37,292 bases of DNA from an uncultured Bacteroidales bacterium (lineage in GTDB: Bacteria > Bacteroidota > Bacteroidia > Bacteroidales > Muribaculaceae). Shown here in pieces: positions 1 to 6,882 of the stretch. The translations under genes and the position numbers were made by a program. Below the pieces are notes generated by a model. The model ran no database searches and was not told where the DNA came from. It was given only the letters and a program-made list of their open reading frames with translations. Where the stretch lies: NCBI GenBank assembly GCA_947570265.1, contig CANOUR010000016.1, positions 1 through 37,292 of the forward strand, given 5' to 3'. Positions within the stretch are counted from its first letter, which is position 1. Each line of letters opens with the position of its first letter.

Positions 1-208
1 GGAAGAATTTGATCTGCTCGTCGCTGTGGCGGTCGTCGACCAACAGATAGGGGGCGACTTTGTCGATGACGCGCTGTTTCTCGAGGCAGAAGAGGATTGC
101 TTCCTGCTGCCGCGACATTGGTCGGCCGTACCACTTGCGGAAGTGGTAGCCGAGAGGGGGCGAGCCGGGAGGGAGGCTGCGGCGTATGTCGCGGACGGTG
201 GGGAGCAT
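1..208 (-). CDS. Unknown protein, 5' part only (runs off the left edge)
   Basis: This is an open frame on the minus strand starting at the ATG at 208-206 and giving 69 residues before the window ends. The protein begins MLPTVRDIRRSLPPGSPPLG and continues with a basic and aromatic stretch (YHFRKWYGRP) and an amphipathic region ending DEQIKFF. I do not recognise the family. A promoter-like TATCTTCG (minus strand, 238-231) sits about 22 bases before the ATG, and a long dyad lies just upstream of it. The last bases at the window edge (1-18) recur at 5134-5151 in the same orientation, where what looks like a broken 3' end of the same gene lies. No plus-strand gene competes convincingly here. Confidence 0.5.
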   Translation of the reverse strand, partial: MLPTVRDIRRSLPPGSPPLGYHFRKWYGRPMSRQQEAILFCLEKQRVIDKVAPYLLVDDRHSDEQIKFF

Positions 209-242
209 GACTATTCCTTTTGCTTTTGCCGCGAAGATAGGG

Positions 243-275
243 CGCGCACGATGCCTGTGACCGACATCGTGCGCG
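243..275. promoter_or_regulatory. Perfect 11-bp dyad upstream of the left-edge gene
   Basis: CGCGCACGATG (243-253) is followed after 11 bases by its exact complement CATCGTGCGCG (265-275), then a run of T (277-282) on the plus strand. On its own it looks like a plus-strand terminator, but no plus-strand gene precedes it. It overlaps the place where the -33 region of the minus-strand left-edge gene would lie, relative to the TATCTTCG at 238-231. It could therefore be an operator, or the terminator of something I cannot see. Confidence 0.45.
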
Positions 276-761
276 ATTTTTTAGCTATTTTAGCAGACTT
301 AGCTTCTATAGATCGAGGGGCAAGATGTTGCGGGATTGGAACTTTATTATTAGCTTTGCCGACGCAGACCGAATCGCAGAAGCCCGGTCATGGGCAATGT
401 GGGTGGGGCTGCAAATTATCGGCTTGCCGTTTGGCTTGCCAAGACATACGAAAAGCGTTTACTTGACGCTCTTTCTTGACTTTCAGAAATCTGGTAAATT
501 TCAATCTCTGTCAAGAATGCAGCAAACAGTAGATGCCTTGTGGATATGTATATTCCGTCCGCATCCGGCGCGAGAGCGTTGGATGATGGCATATAGCATA
601 TTCTGCGTGAGGCTTCTGCATTGTTTGCTCGTTCAACAGAGATGGGCATTACCAGAGCCTCTGAAAGTGGGACGAGCAACAAGTACGGCTCTCACGCTTT
701 TTTTATAAACCGATCGATCGCCAACGAAGAGAGCCCGGCGGCATAAGTTAACCAAACCTAT
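276..761. other. Gene-poor spacer upstream of the BspA-like gene
   Basis: About 490 bases with no gene I can support. Open frames exist on both strands (325-708 plus, 416-682 minus), but they overlap each other, have atypical composition (many Trp, Cys and Arg), and have no recognisable domain or good start context. An inverted pair GGCTCTC/GAGAGCC flanks a T-rich stretch near 690-740. No match to TAnnTTTG is seen close before position 762, so the promoter of the following pair is not identified. This spacer may be degraded mobile or island DNA. Confidence 0.4.
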
Positions 762-3113
762 ATGAGAAACATAGTTACAACCGCTATTTTTATAATGGCA
801 ACAATAAGTGCATTCGCACTTGAATTCGATCAAGGAGACTTTCATTATAAAGTGATCGATTACAGTAGTGAAGTGATCTGCTCTCCAGGGAAAAACGATT
901 ATCCAGGTCTGACAGGAGACATAAAAATTCCAAACGAGGTAACTCATGAAGGCAAAACATATCACATTGTTTCTTTAACCGGATTTAACGAAACATTAAT
1001 CACATCAATTGTCATACCAAACTCCGTAAAGCGAATCGAATACGGATGCTTCTCAACGTGTATAAAACTGAAAGAAATAACATTTGGCGAAAATGTAGAA
1101 TATATCGGAAGCTCAGCATTGAGTTCATGCCGCGCACTTGAGCGAATAACTTTTTTATCGACATTCCCTCCGGTGTTTAATAATGGATCGTATAGTTATG
1201 AATTCAGTGACGTGATAATAAATGTGACCCAGCCATTGACGATAGTAACAGACAAGGAGAACTTATTGTGTTATGCCTGTGCACTTGCAAATTCAGAAAC
1301 CATATCGTCCTTTATATCTGTCAACAAATTGGTGTCGACCACTTCACCGACTCCATTGAGGATATGCTCTGATGATGATTTTGAGTATCTTGTAAACGAC
1401 GAAACTAACGAGTGTGCAATTATAAATTGCCATTCAGGATCAAGGACTTATTTTGATGGTTTCAATATACCGGGTGAAGCGGTTCTGAAAGAAGGAGGAG
1501 AGACAACGACGTTAAAAATTGTAGGTGTCGGTTCGGGTAAGAGTGGTAAACCATTGATGTATGTCAAAGGAAATCTAACCATGAGCGACAATATAAGGTT
1601 TATCGGCGATTATGTTTTCTCGGGTAATTATAATTCGGCAAGCAACCTTGAAGATGTAGTGATGTCTGAGAACCTCAGATATATAGGCCAATGGTCTATG
1701 TGTGGCGGAATCAAGAACATAACGTTCAACGACAAGCTCGAAGTGATAAGACCTCATGCATTTCAATTCATAGAATGTGACACACTTAAGTTACCAGCCA
1801 AACTGAGAAAGATTGGAGAAAGTGTGTTTTACAGAGGCAAATATGAATCAGTTGAATTCGGAGACGAACTTGAAGAGATTGGAGTGGAAGCATTCGCCGC
1901 TTCCGAGAGGCTTAGATCTGTAAAGTGCACGTCGTCAATTACAAAAATTGATGATAAAGCGTTCTATCGCTGCATTTCTCTTAGGGAGATCGAGCTGAAT
2001 CATGGGCTAAAGTCGATCGGAGAGTCTGCTTTTGCGGAAACATCGGCTGGTTTTCAACAGATTTTTATTCCCAATACGGTAATTAAAATTGGTGACCGGG
2101 CATTTGATACAGCCAGTAGTATATTCTCGTTTGTCATAGAAGATGGTAATGCTCCAATATCAATCGGGAAAAATGGCATTGGTGCAAATAGGATAGTCAA
2201 TCTCTATATAGGAAGAGAGTATGATATGCCAGATGCAAAATTCGCGTCACTCCGGGAATTAGAGATAGGAAATACCGTAAAAAGTATTCCTAATAACGCA
2301 TTCAAAAACAGCGGGGAATTGAATTGCGTGAAATTTGGAAGCGGACTTACATCAATTGGAGCGGAGGCGTTCATGGGCTGCAGACTTGAGGAGGTCACCA
2401 TACCCCCGAAAGTCAGAAGCATCGGAGAATCGTGCTTCTCGGGTAACAGATTGCGGTCAATCACAATAGGTGCCGGCATAGAGAGGATCGGAGATTATGC
2501 ATTCAGTGGAAATTCGATCGAGCAGATCAACATAACATCAAAAATTCCACCTCAGGCTGATGAAAATATATTCTCTAACTATGATGCATGCCTATTTACA
2601 GATCCCACATACTCTGACGCTTATTCAGACACCGGCAACTATTGGAATCGCTTTCGACAGAATTATCTGAAGGTAGCTGATGATGTAATCATAAGCGCTA
2701 CAGAGATCAGTCTTGACCGGGGAGAAGAATACACTCTGTCGGCAGAGGTATCACCGTCTGATGTGTCGTTACCGACAATATATTGGGAATCATCCAATCC
2801 GGCAGTCGCCATGGTTGATTCGAACGGAAATGTCAGCATGTCGGCCATAACCGATGACGAGACACCAAATTCATGCACTATAAAGGCATATACACTTTAT
2901 GCCGACAGTCCTGTGGCAGAATGTAAGATAAATGGAGGCGAGATGTCGATAAGCTTTCCCGCGGAAGAACATGTCACAGTCTTCAATCCCCAAGAGCCAT
3001 ACACGGTATATAATCTTGCCGGACAATTTGTATCAACGACCATTCAGTCGATAGCCAACGGCTTTTATATTGTACAACAAGGAAACAATAGTTATAAGAT
3101 CATCAAAAAATAA
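762..3113 (+). CDS. BspA-like leucine-rich-repeat surface protein with Ig-like domain
   Basis: A predicted exported protein of 783 residues. It has an N-terminal signal peptide (residues 1-19, ending ISAFA), then many LRR_5 (BspA/TpLRR) repeats in two blocks, about 50-150 and 225-600, recognised by the recurring pattern of I-P-x-x-V-x-x-I followed by F-x-x-C or A-F-x-x. Residues about 641-720 look like a bacterial Ig-like (Big_2) domain (ATEISLDRGEEYTLSAEVSP, then WESSNPAVAMVD). The last 45 or so residues (YTVYNLAGQFV, then GFYIVQ and KIIKK) resemble a type IX secretion sorting tail. Such proteins are usually surface-located and bind host or bacterial ligands; that role is family knowledge, not shown here. 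The DNA is visibly AT-richer than the genes after 6800, suggesting transfer. A lipoprotein gene follows 27 bases later, probably in the same operon. Confidence 0.85.
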   Translation: MRNIVTTAIFIMATISAFALEFDQGDFHYKVIDYSSEVICSPGKNDYPGLTGDIKIPNEVTHEGKTYHIVSLTGFNETLITSIVIPNSVKRIEYGCFSTCIKLKEITFGENVEYIGSSALSSCRALERITFLSTFPPVFNNGSYSYEFSDVIINVTQPLTIVTDKENLLCYACALANSETISSFISVNKLVSTTSPTPLRICSDDDFEYLVNDETNECAIINCHSGSRTYFDGFNIPGEAVLKEGGETTTLKIVGVGSGKSGKPLMYVKGNLTMSDNIRFIGDYVFSGNYNSASNLEDVVMSENLRYIGQWSMCGGIKNITFNDKLEVIRPHAFQFIECDTLKLPAKLRKIGESVFYRGKYESVEFGDELEEIGVEAFAASERLRSVKCTSSITKIDDKAFYRCISLREIELNHGLKSIGESAFAETSAGFQQIFIPNTVIKIGDRAFDTASSIFSFVIEDGNAPISIGKNGIGANRIVNLYIGREYDMPDAKFASLRELEIGNTVKSIPNNAFKNSGELNCVKFGSGLTSIGAEAFMGCRLEEVTIPPKVRSIGESCFSGNRLRSITIGAGIERIGDYAFSGNSIEQINITSKIPPQADENIFSNYDACLFTDPTYSDAYSDTGNYWNRFRQNYLKVADDVIISATEISLDRGEEYTLSAEVSPSDVSLPTIYWESSNPAVAMVDSNGNVSMSAITDDETPNSCTIKAYTLYADSPVAECKINGGEMSISFPAEEHVTVFNPQEPYTVYNLAGQFVSTTIQSIANGFYIVQQGNNSYKIIKK

Positions 3114-3140
3114 ATCTAAAGACATAGCAAACAACAGACA

Positions 3141-4712
3141 ATGAGTAAGTACAGAAAGACAATTACTGCTGTCATAGCAGCAATTTTATCCATCACAATG
3201 TATTCCTGCCAGTCAGATGGGCCAAATGGGTCGGGCATGAACTATGGAAAAATGAAATTGGGCAGAATGAACCTTGACAGAGCCAAGCGACTTGCACTTG
3301 TCGCAGGTGGCGACCAATCGAGGGCGATAGATGGCGAATATCTCTCGGCCGGACTATACAAGATTGATGACAAAGGCAATATATCTGCCGTCGGGGTGTA
3401 TTTTACGACAGACACATTAGGCAACAAGCTTGAGAAAGAATATGCTCTTAAAGTAGCTCCAAAAAGTTTATTTCAACTTACGAAGGATTATGCCCTCGCC
3501 ATATTCTGTGATTACTATGACAGCGACGGTGATGTGGTAGAGGACAAATGGGTAGAAGGGAAAGATGAAAAGTTGATATTCGTCAAACAAGATGTGCCAT
3601 ATAAGAATCTGCTCATACGACTCTCGGACGGGAAGATCTGGTGTGTCGACAATATACTCGATAAATTCATCACCAATGCAGACAATCCTCTGGCAGAACA
3701 ACACAGCCTTACCGGCAACTGGAAACTAGATAAGAACGGTGTGCTTTATCTAAATGGTGCGTACAGATTCAATCTTTCTACCGATGATGCTTCATTTGAA
3801 CAAATCATACCCGGAGAGGGCTATCCGGACAAAGAGTTTCAAGATTATCATATCGCCGATAATGGTGTCATATGGTCATATCATTCTGCTCTGATGACGT
3901 TGAATTGGCCGAAAACAGGTTTTCAGAATCTAAATAAATCTGATCTATCAGAATCTGTATACCCTAAAAATGAACGCTATATCAATGCCATTGGGGAGGA
4001 AGTTTCAACGAAAGATGATGCTGAATACACATTTTATCGCAGAGCCTATCATCCGAGTGATATCTACTTCGTAAATATTGATGAAAATCCGGGAGTAATA
4101 ATTTTCAGTAACTATTATATTTCTCGCGATCGTATCCCCGCATTCCTATATGAGTTTTTCGACGACAATATCGCAAGCTATCATGATATTACCATCGGCA
4201 GCACACCGGGATCGGCCAAACTGAAAGAGAATCCGATAATCATAGGGAAGGCAAATGGCAGACTAGCCAATCATGAATATGGCTTTTATACAAATAGTAT
4301 CAGCATATTCACCGGTAAGGATTTCATACTTATATCGGAAGGACGCCGGATTTCGAAAATAGATCTGAAAAAGCGGGAATGGACCATTTTAAAAACACTG
4401 GAATTCGATATAAATTTCAATGTTTCAAGTCGGGAATATGCAGGAAAAATATGGAATATGAGTGATGATCCTTTTGGTGCAGATTGGTTTGATGTATACA
4501 CTCAGGAGACCGGCTTTGTGGCATTCAACGCAAACATACCGGAATGGATGCACAGCGGCTATGATATATCCGACGGATATCTGAGATATAGCGGTACTAA
4601 CCCGGCAAACTATAATTATGAGGAAATATTGATCGATATTACAACTGGAGAGGCCACTTATGATATGATCGCACCTAAGTATCAGTTCGAGACATTGATC
4701 AATCTGAATTGA
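3141..4712 (+). CDS. Large lipoprotein of unknown function
   Basis: 523 residues with a lipoprotein signal: hydrophobic residues 7-21, then a lipobox-like TMYSC with Cys23 as the lipidation site, followed by QSDGPNGSG. The rest is a mostly beta-looking, Asp-, Gly- and Tyr-rich protein with repeated stretches resembling propeller blades (for example LIRLSDGKIWCVDN near 155, GNWKLDKNGVLYLNG near 193, IADNGVIWSYHS near 240 and FILISEGRRISKIDLKKREW near 395). A beta-propeller is an inference from this spacing; I do not recognise a named family. It lies 27 bases after the BspA-like gene and shares its AT-rich composition, so the two probably form one surface-protein operon. A family 1 miniature element begins 75 bases after its stop. 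Confidence 0.7.
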   Translation: MSKYRKTITAVIAAILSITMYSCQSDGPNGSGMNYGKMKLGRMNLDRAKRLALVAGGDQSRAIDGEYLSAGLYKIDDKGNISAVGVYFTTDTLGNKLEKEYALKVAPKSLFQLTKDYALAIFCDYYDSDGDVVEDKWVEGKDEKLIFVKQDVPYKNLLIRLSDGKIWCVDNILDKFITNADNPLAEQHSLTGNWKLDKNGVLYLNGAYRFNLSTDDASFEQIIPGEGYPDKEFQDYHIADNGVIWSYHSALMTLNWPKTGFQNLNKSDLSESVYPKNERYINAIGEEVSTKDDAEYTFYRRAYHPSDIYFVNIDENPGVIIFSNYYISRDRIPAFLYEFFDDNIASYHDITIGSTPGSAKLKENPIIIGKANGRLANHEYGFYTNSISIFTGKDFILISEGRRISKIDLKKREWTILKTLEFDINFNVSSREYAGKIWNMSDDPFGADWFDVYTQETGFVAFNANIPEWMHSGYDISDGYLRYSGTNPANYNYEEILIDITTGEATYDMIAPKYQFETLINLN

Positions 4713-4787
4713 AAGTTTGTGACTATAATAACTCCGTAGCATAATTATAGGTTGGCAACAGTAGACTACGGAATATCGGTGGCTCTT

Positions 4788-4953
4788 TAAAAACTGTTTA
4801 AAATTTATTTTATCTTGTCTTTGAGAGTCTTGTCAATGTATTTTGAATCATGATTCAGTCATTTAGGAACCCCTAAACTCCTTCTTCTTGATTAAAAATC
4901 CAAATGACAATCATTCTCAAATCCTGCGATAAATAAATTTAAACAGTTTCTTA
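4788..4953 (+). mobile_element. Family 1 miniature element (MITE-like), copy 1
   Basis: A 166-bp sequence bounded by TA at both ends, with terminal inverted repeats: the left end TTAAAAACTGTTTAAAATTT pairs with the right end AAATTTAAACAGTTTCTTA. A second copy at 5720-5885 differs at only a handful of positions and a third begins at 37240. Inside are a perfect 12-base palindrome GAATCATGATTC, a small hairpin TTTAGGAACCCCTAAA, and a short frame reading IKNPNDNHSQILR then stop. There is no transposase, so movement would need one supplied elsewhere. TA flanks and short inverted ends fit IS630/Tc1-like elements; that is inference. Confidence 0.8.
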
Positions 4954-4996
4954 GATTGAGCCCGAAAAAGTCCATATCCTGCCTATTTGAATGCAC

Positions 4997-5033
4997 AGGG
5001 CTGTGTCAAAAAATGAATGACACAGCCCTTTTT
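4997..5033 (+). terminator. Rho-independent terminator
   Basis: A 12-bp perfect stem AGGGCTGTGTCA (4997-5008) and TGACACAGCCCT (5018-5029) with a 9-base loop, followed by T5 on the plus strand. It could end the transcript of the BspA-like/lipoprotein operon, now separated from it by the family 1 element, or be the 3' structure of the remnant frame that overlaps it on the minus strand. Confidence 0.75.
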
Positions 5034-5151
5034 GTTGTGGGGTGAATCTGACTGGCATGCTTCGGGGTTGATGCGACCATGGAGAGATGTGTTTTCCACA
5101 CCTGAGTGGAGAACCAACAGGCGTAGGCCATGAGGAAGAATTTGATCTGCT
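5006..5151 (-). pseudogene. Possible 3' remnant of the left-edge gene
   Basis: Bases 5134-5151 are identical to bases 1-18 in the same orientation. Reading the minus strand in the frame used by the left-edge gene (QIKFF) gives 47 more codons (FLMAYACWFSTQVWKTHLS and onward) to a TGA inside the terminator loop at 5008-5006. Immediately upstream of the shared block the frame hits a TAG, so this piece has no start of its own. I read it as a copy of the 3' end of the left-edge gene with the front missing. Only 18 bases can be compared within the window, so this is tentative. Confidence 0.4.
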
Positions 5152-5191
5152 AGTCTTTAGATTTTTTTGCTGTTTTATGTTGGACTCATGT

Positions 5192-5221
5192 TTTGGTTTG
5201 GGATGGTTTCTTGTATCTTTG
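5192..5221 (+). promoter_or_regulatory. Bacteroidetes-type promoter of the first GNAT gene
   Basis: TTTG at 5192-5195, an 18-base spacer, then TATCTTTG at 5214-5221, matching the -33/-7 consensus TTTG and TAnnTTTG. Transcription should start near 5225, giving a leader of about 28 bases before the ATG at 5253. It supports that ATG over the in-frame upstream start at 5193. Confidence 0.75.
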
Positions 5222-5252
5222 CGAAATAATTGGCAGTTCAAAATTAAACGAT

Positions 5253-5705
5253 ATGGAATTGATATCTTTGAGGCAATCACCAGAATACCTTGACCGGGCA
5301 ATAGCTTATTTTCAAGACAAGTGGGCTACGGAAGATTCAAGAATGGTGTATGACGACTGTTTCCGCAGTTGTCTCAATGCCGAGAATCCGTTGCCGCAAT
5401 GGTATCTGCTTCTTGACAATGATACGATTGTGGGTTGTGCCGGACTTGTGACCAATGACTTTAATTCGAGAATGGATTTGTATCCCTGGCTGGCAGCACT
5501 TTACATCGAAGAGACCTATAGGGGTAGGAATTTAGGGAAGATGCTGATTGACAAAGCCATGCAGGATGCCTCAGATTTTGGATTCAAATATCTGAATCTG
5601 TGTACGGATCATGTGGGCTATTATGAGATGTTTGGTTTCAGATATGTCGGTATGTGTTATCATCCCTGGGGTGAAGCCTCCAGGGTTTATCAAATAAGAG
5701 TATAA
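5253..5705 (+). CDS. GNAT family N-acetyltransferase
   Basis: 150 residues, a single Gcn5-related acetyltransferase domain. It would transfer an acetyl group from acetyl-CoA to an amine; the substrate cannot be told. Visible features are the beta-4 strand [11 protein letters not shown] followed by the CoA pyrophosphate loop RGRNLGKML (residues 90-98) and the typical C-terminal [11 protein letters not shown] (residues 123-133). I start it at 5253 because a good promoter lies just upstream and the domain begins at once; the longer frame from 5193 would start inside the promoter. Its stop codon TAA (5703-5705) overlaps the first bases of a family 2 miniature element, so transcription into the next gene passes through that element. 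Confidence 0.88.
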   Translation: MELISLRQSPEYLDRAIAYFQDKWATEDSRMVYDDCFRSCLNAENPLPQWYLLLDNDTIVGCAGLVTNDFNSRMDLYPWLAALYIEETYRGRNLGKMLIDKAMQDASDFGFKYLNLCTDHVGYYEMFGFRYVGMCYHPWGEASRVYQIRV

Positions 5706-5719
5706 GTAGCTGTCCAAAT

Positions 5720-5885
5720 TAAGAAACTGATTAAAATTTATTCTATCTTGTCTTTGAGAGTCTTGTCAATGTATTTTGAATCATGATTCAGTCATTTAGG
5801 AACCCCTAAACTCCTTCATCATGATTAAAAATCCAAATGACAATCATTCTCAAATCCTACGATAAATAAATTTAAACAATTTCTA
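5720..5885 (+). mobile_element. Family 1 miniature element, copy 2 (nested)
   Basis: A 166-bp copy almost identical to 4788-4953, including the GAATCATGATTC palindrome, with left end TAAGAAACTGATTAAAATTT and right end AAATTTAAACAATTTCTAAG. Here the short internal frame has an ATG (MIKNPNDNHSQILR, then stop). It lies inside the family 2 element, so it arrived later or the two recombined. Confidence 0.8.
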
Positions 5886-5891
5886 AGAGTG

Positions 5892-5910
5892 TGAAGTCAT
5901 CTTGACTTCA
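5892..5910 (+). other. Small hairpin in the leader of the second GNAT gene
   Basis: TGAAGTCA (5892-5899) and TGACTTCA (5903-5910) form a perfect 8-bp stem with a 3-base loop. It lies between the nested family 1 copy and the conserved right part of the family 2 element, is absent from the other family 2 copy, and would be in any transcript reading into the gene at 5965. Its role is unknown. Confidence 0.4.
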
Positions 5911-5964
5911 ATCTCTCAAAAATACCTAAGCATATTGTATTCATTTAATCTGACCAGCTACTTA

Positions 5965-6810
5965 ATGGAAATAAAGAGTTTAGAGACGGTTGATTTTGAT
6001 AGCCTTTTCAAGAGTTTCGAGAGGGCTTTTGAAGATTACGCAATACATTTTGAAAAGGAGGAGGTGCGCTCAATGCTCATCAGACGCGGATATGATCCAA
6101 AACTGTCGTTTGGAGCGTTCGTCGATGATGAAATGGTGGCATTCACTTTAAATGGGATCGGAAGGTTTAATGGCACTGCGACCGCTTATGACACCGGTAC
6201 GGGGACGGTGAAAGAATATAGAGGGGATGGCATCGCCGGAAGGATTTTCACATATTCGATACCTTTTCTTAAAGAGGCCGGCGTCGGTCAATATCTGCTG
6301 GAGGTTTTGCAAGACAACCAAAAGGCGATTGCCGTGTATAGCAGGATGAATTTTGAGGTGACACGCGAGTTTCTATGTTTCAGACAGATGATTGAGCATA
6401 TCGACAACCCGATAATAAACACCGGATGCCGGACTATGACGGTAGACATCAATCACATCAGACGAGCTCAACAGTGTCTCGACTTCGATCCATCGTGGCA
6501 AAACAGTATTGAGTCAATCGAAAGAGGGATATCGGATTTGACGTATCTCGGTGCTTTTATTGACAATCGGATGGTGGGATATTGTGTGCTGGATGTGCAT
6601 ACCGGTGATTTGAGCCAGATAGCGGTGCAATGCGATCACAGGAGGAAAGGCATAGCCTCGCGATTGCTGCATGAGGCGATCGCGCTCATGAAAACAGATT
6701 TCATAAAGGTTTTGAACATCAGCGCGGACGACTCAACGATGCCTGCTTTCCTTCAAAGCAAGAATATCGTACAGGCAAGCAAACAGTATGAGATGGTGTT
6801 GCGACTATGA
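5965..6810 (+). CDS. Tandem-domain GNAT family N-acetyltransferase
   Basis: 281 residues with two GNAT domains. The first has its acetyl-CoA loop at EYRGDGIAGRI (84-94) and the usual DNQKAIAVYSRMNFEV (117-132); the second has DHRRKGIASRLL (224-235). The substrate is unknown. The frame is open back to a TTG at 5902, but those 21 codons come entirely from the right end of the family 2 element; the domain begins at the ATG at 5965, which I use. The gene thus has no native upstream sequence: the element ends at 5964. It follows the other GNAT gene in the same direction and may be transcribed with it or from inside the element. A strong two-way terminator follows. Confidence 0.87.
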   Translation: MEIKSLETVDFDSLFKSFERAFEDYAIHFEKEEVRSMLIRRGYDPKLSFGAFVDDEMVAFTLNGIGRFNGTATAYDTGTGTVKEYRGDGIAGRIFTYSIPFLKEAGVGQYLLEVLQDNQKAIAVYSRMNFEVTREFLCFRQMIEHIDNPIINTGCRTMTVDINHIRRAQQCLDFDPSWQNSIESIERGISDLTYLGAFIDNRMVGYCVLDVHTGDLSQIAVQCDHRRKGIASRLLHEAIALMKTDFIKVLNISADDSTMPAFLQSKNIVQASKQYEMVLRL

Positions 6811-6826
6811 GATAGTGGCAACCATG

Positions 6827-6866
6827 CAACAAAAAAGCCGATTCGAATGAACCGGCTTTTTTGTTG
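6827..6866. terminator. Bidirectional Rho-independent terminator
   Basis: CAACAAAAAAGCCG (6827-6840) and CGGCTTTTTTGTTG (6853-6866) form a perfect 14-bp stem around a 12-base loop, with T runs in both directions. It lies between the convergent GNAT gene (plus) and TPR gene (minus) and should end both transcripts. Confidence 0.85.
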
Positions 6867-6882
6867 TATGGGGTGAATGGGA

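Larger units (their letters stand above)
5703..5964 (+). mobile_element. Family 2 miniature element (MITE-like), composite copy A
   Basis: The left end TAAGTAGCTGTCCAAATTA (5703-5721) is the approximate inverse of the right end TTAATCTGACCAGCTACTTA (5945-5964). The right 55 bases (from about 5910) closely match the right end of the copy at 22180-22389, including CTCTCAAAAATACCTAAGCA against CTCTCAAAAATCCCTAAGCA. The interior is different: a family 1 copy (5720-5885) sits directly against the left inverted repeat and has replaced most of the body. The element begins at the first base of the stop codon of one GNAT gene and ends at the base before the ATG of the next. Confidence 0.75.

Noticed and set aside
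325-708. Open frame of 127 residues on the plus strand
   Set aside because: Odd composition rich in Trp, Arg and Cys, no domain, overlaps a competing minus-strand frame, and no promoter or start signal.
5087-5293. Open frame of 68 residues on the plus strand
   Set aside because: It runs through the remnant and across the promoter of the first GNAT gene, so it would be disrupted by known signals; hydrophobic look is due to T-rich promoter DNA.
5902-5964. TTG start extending the second GNAT protein by 21 residues
   Set aside because: All 21 codons lie in the right end of the family 2 element; the domain begins at the ATG at 5965.
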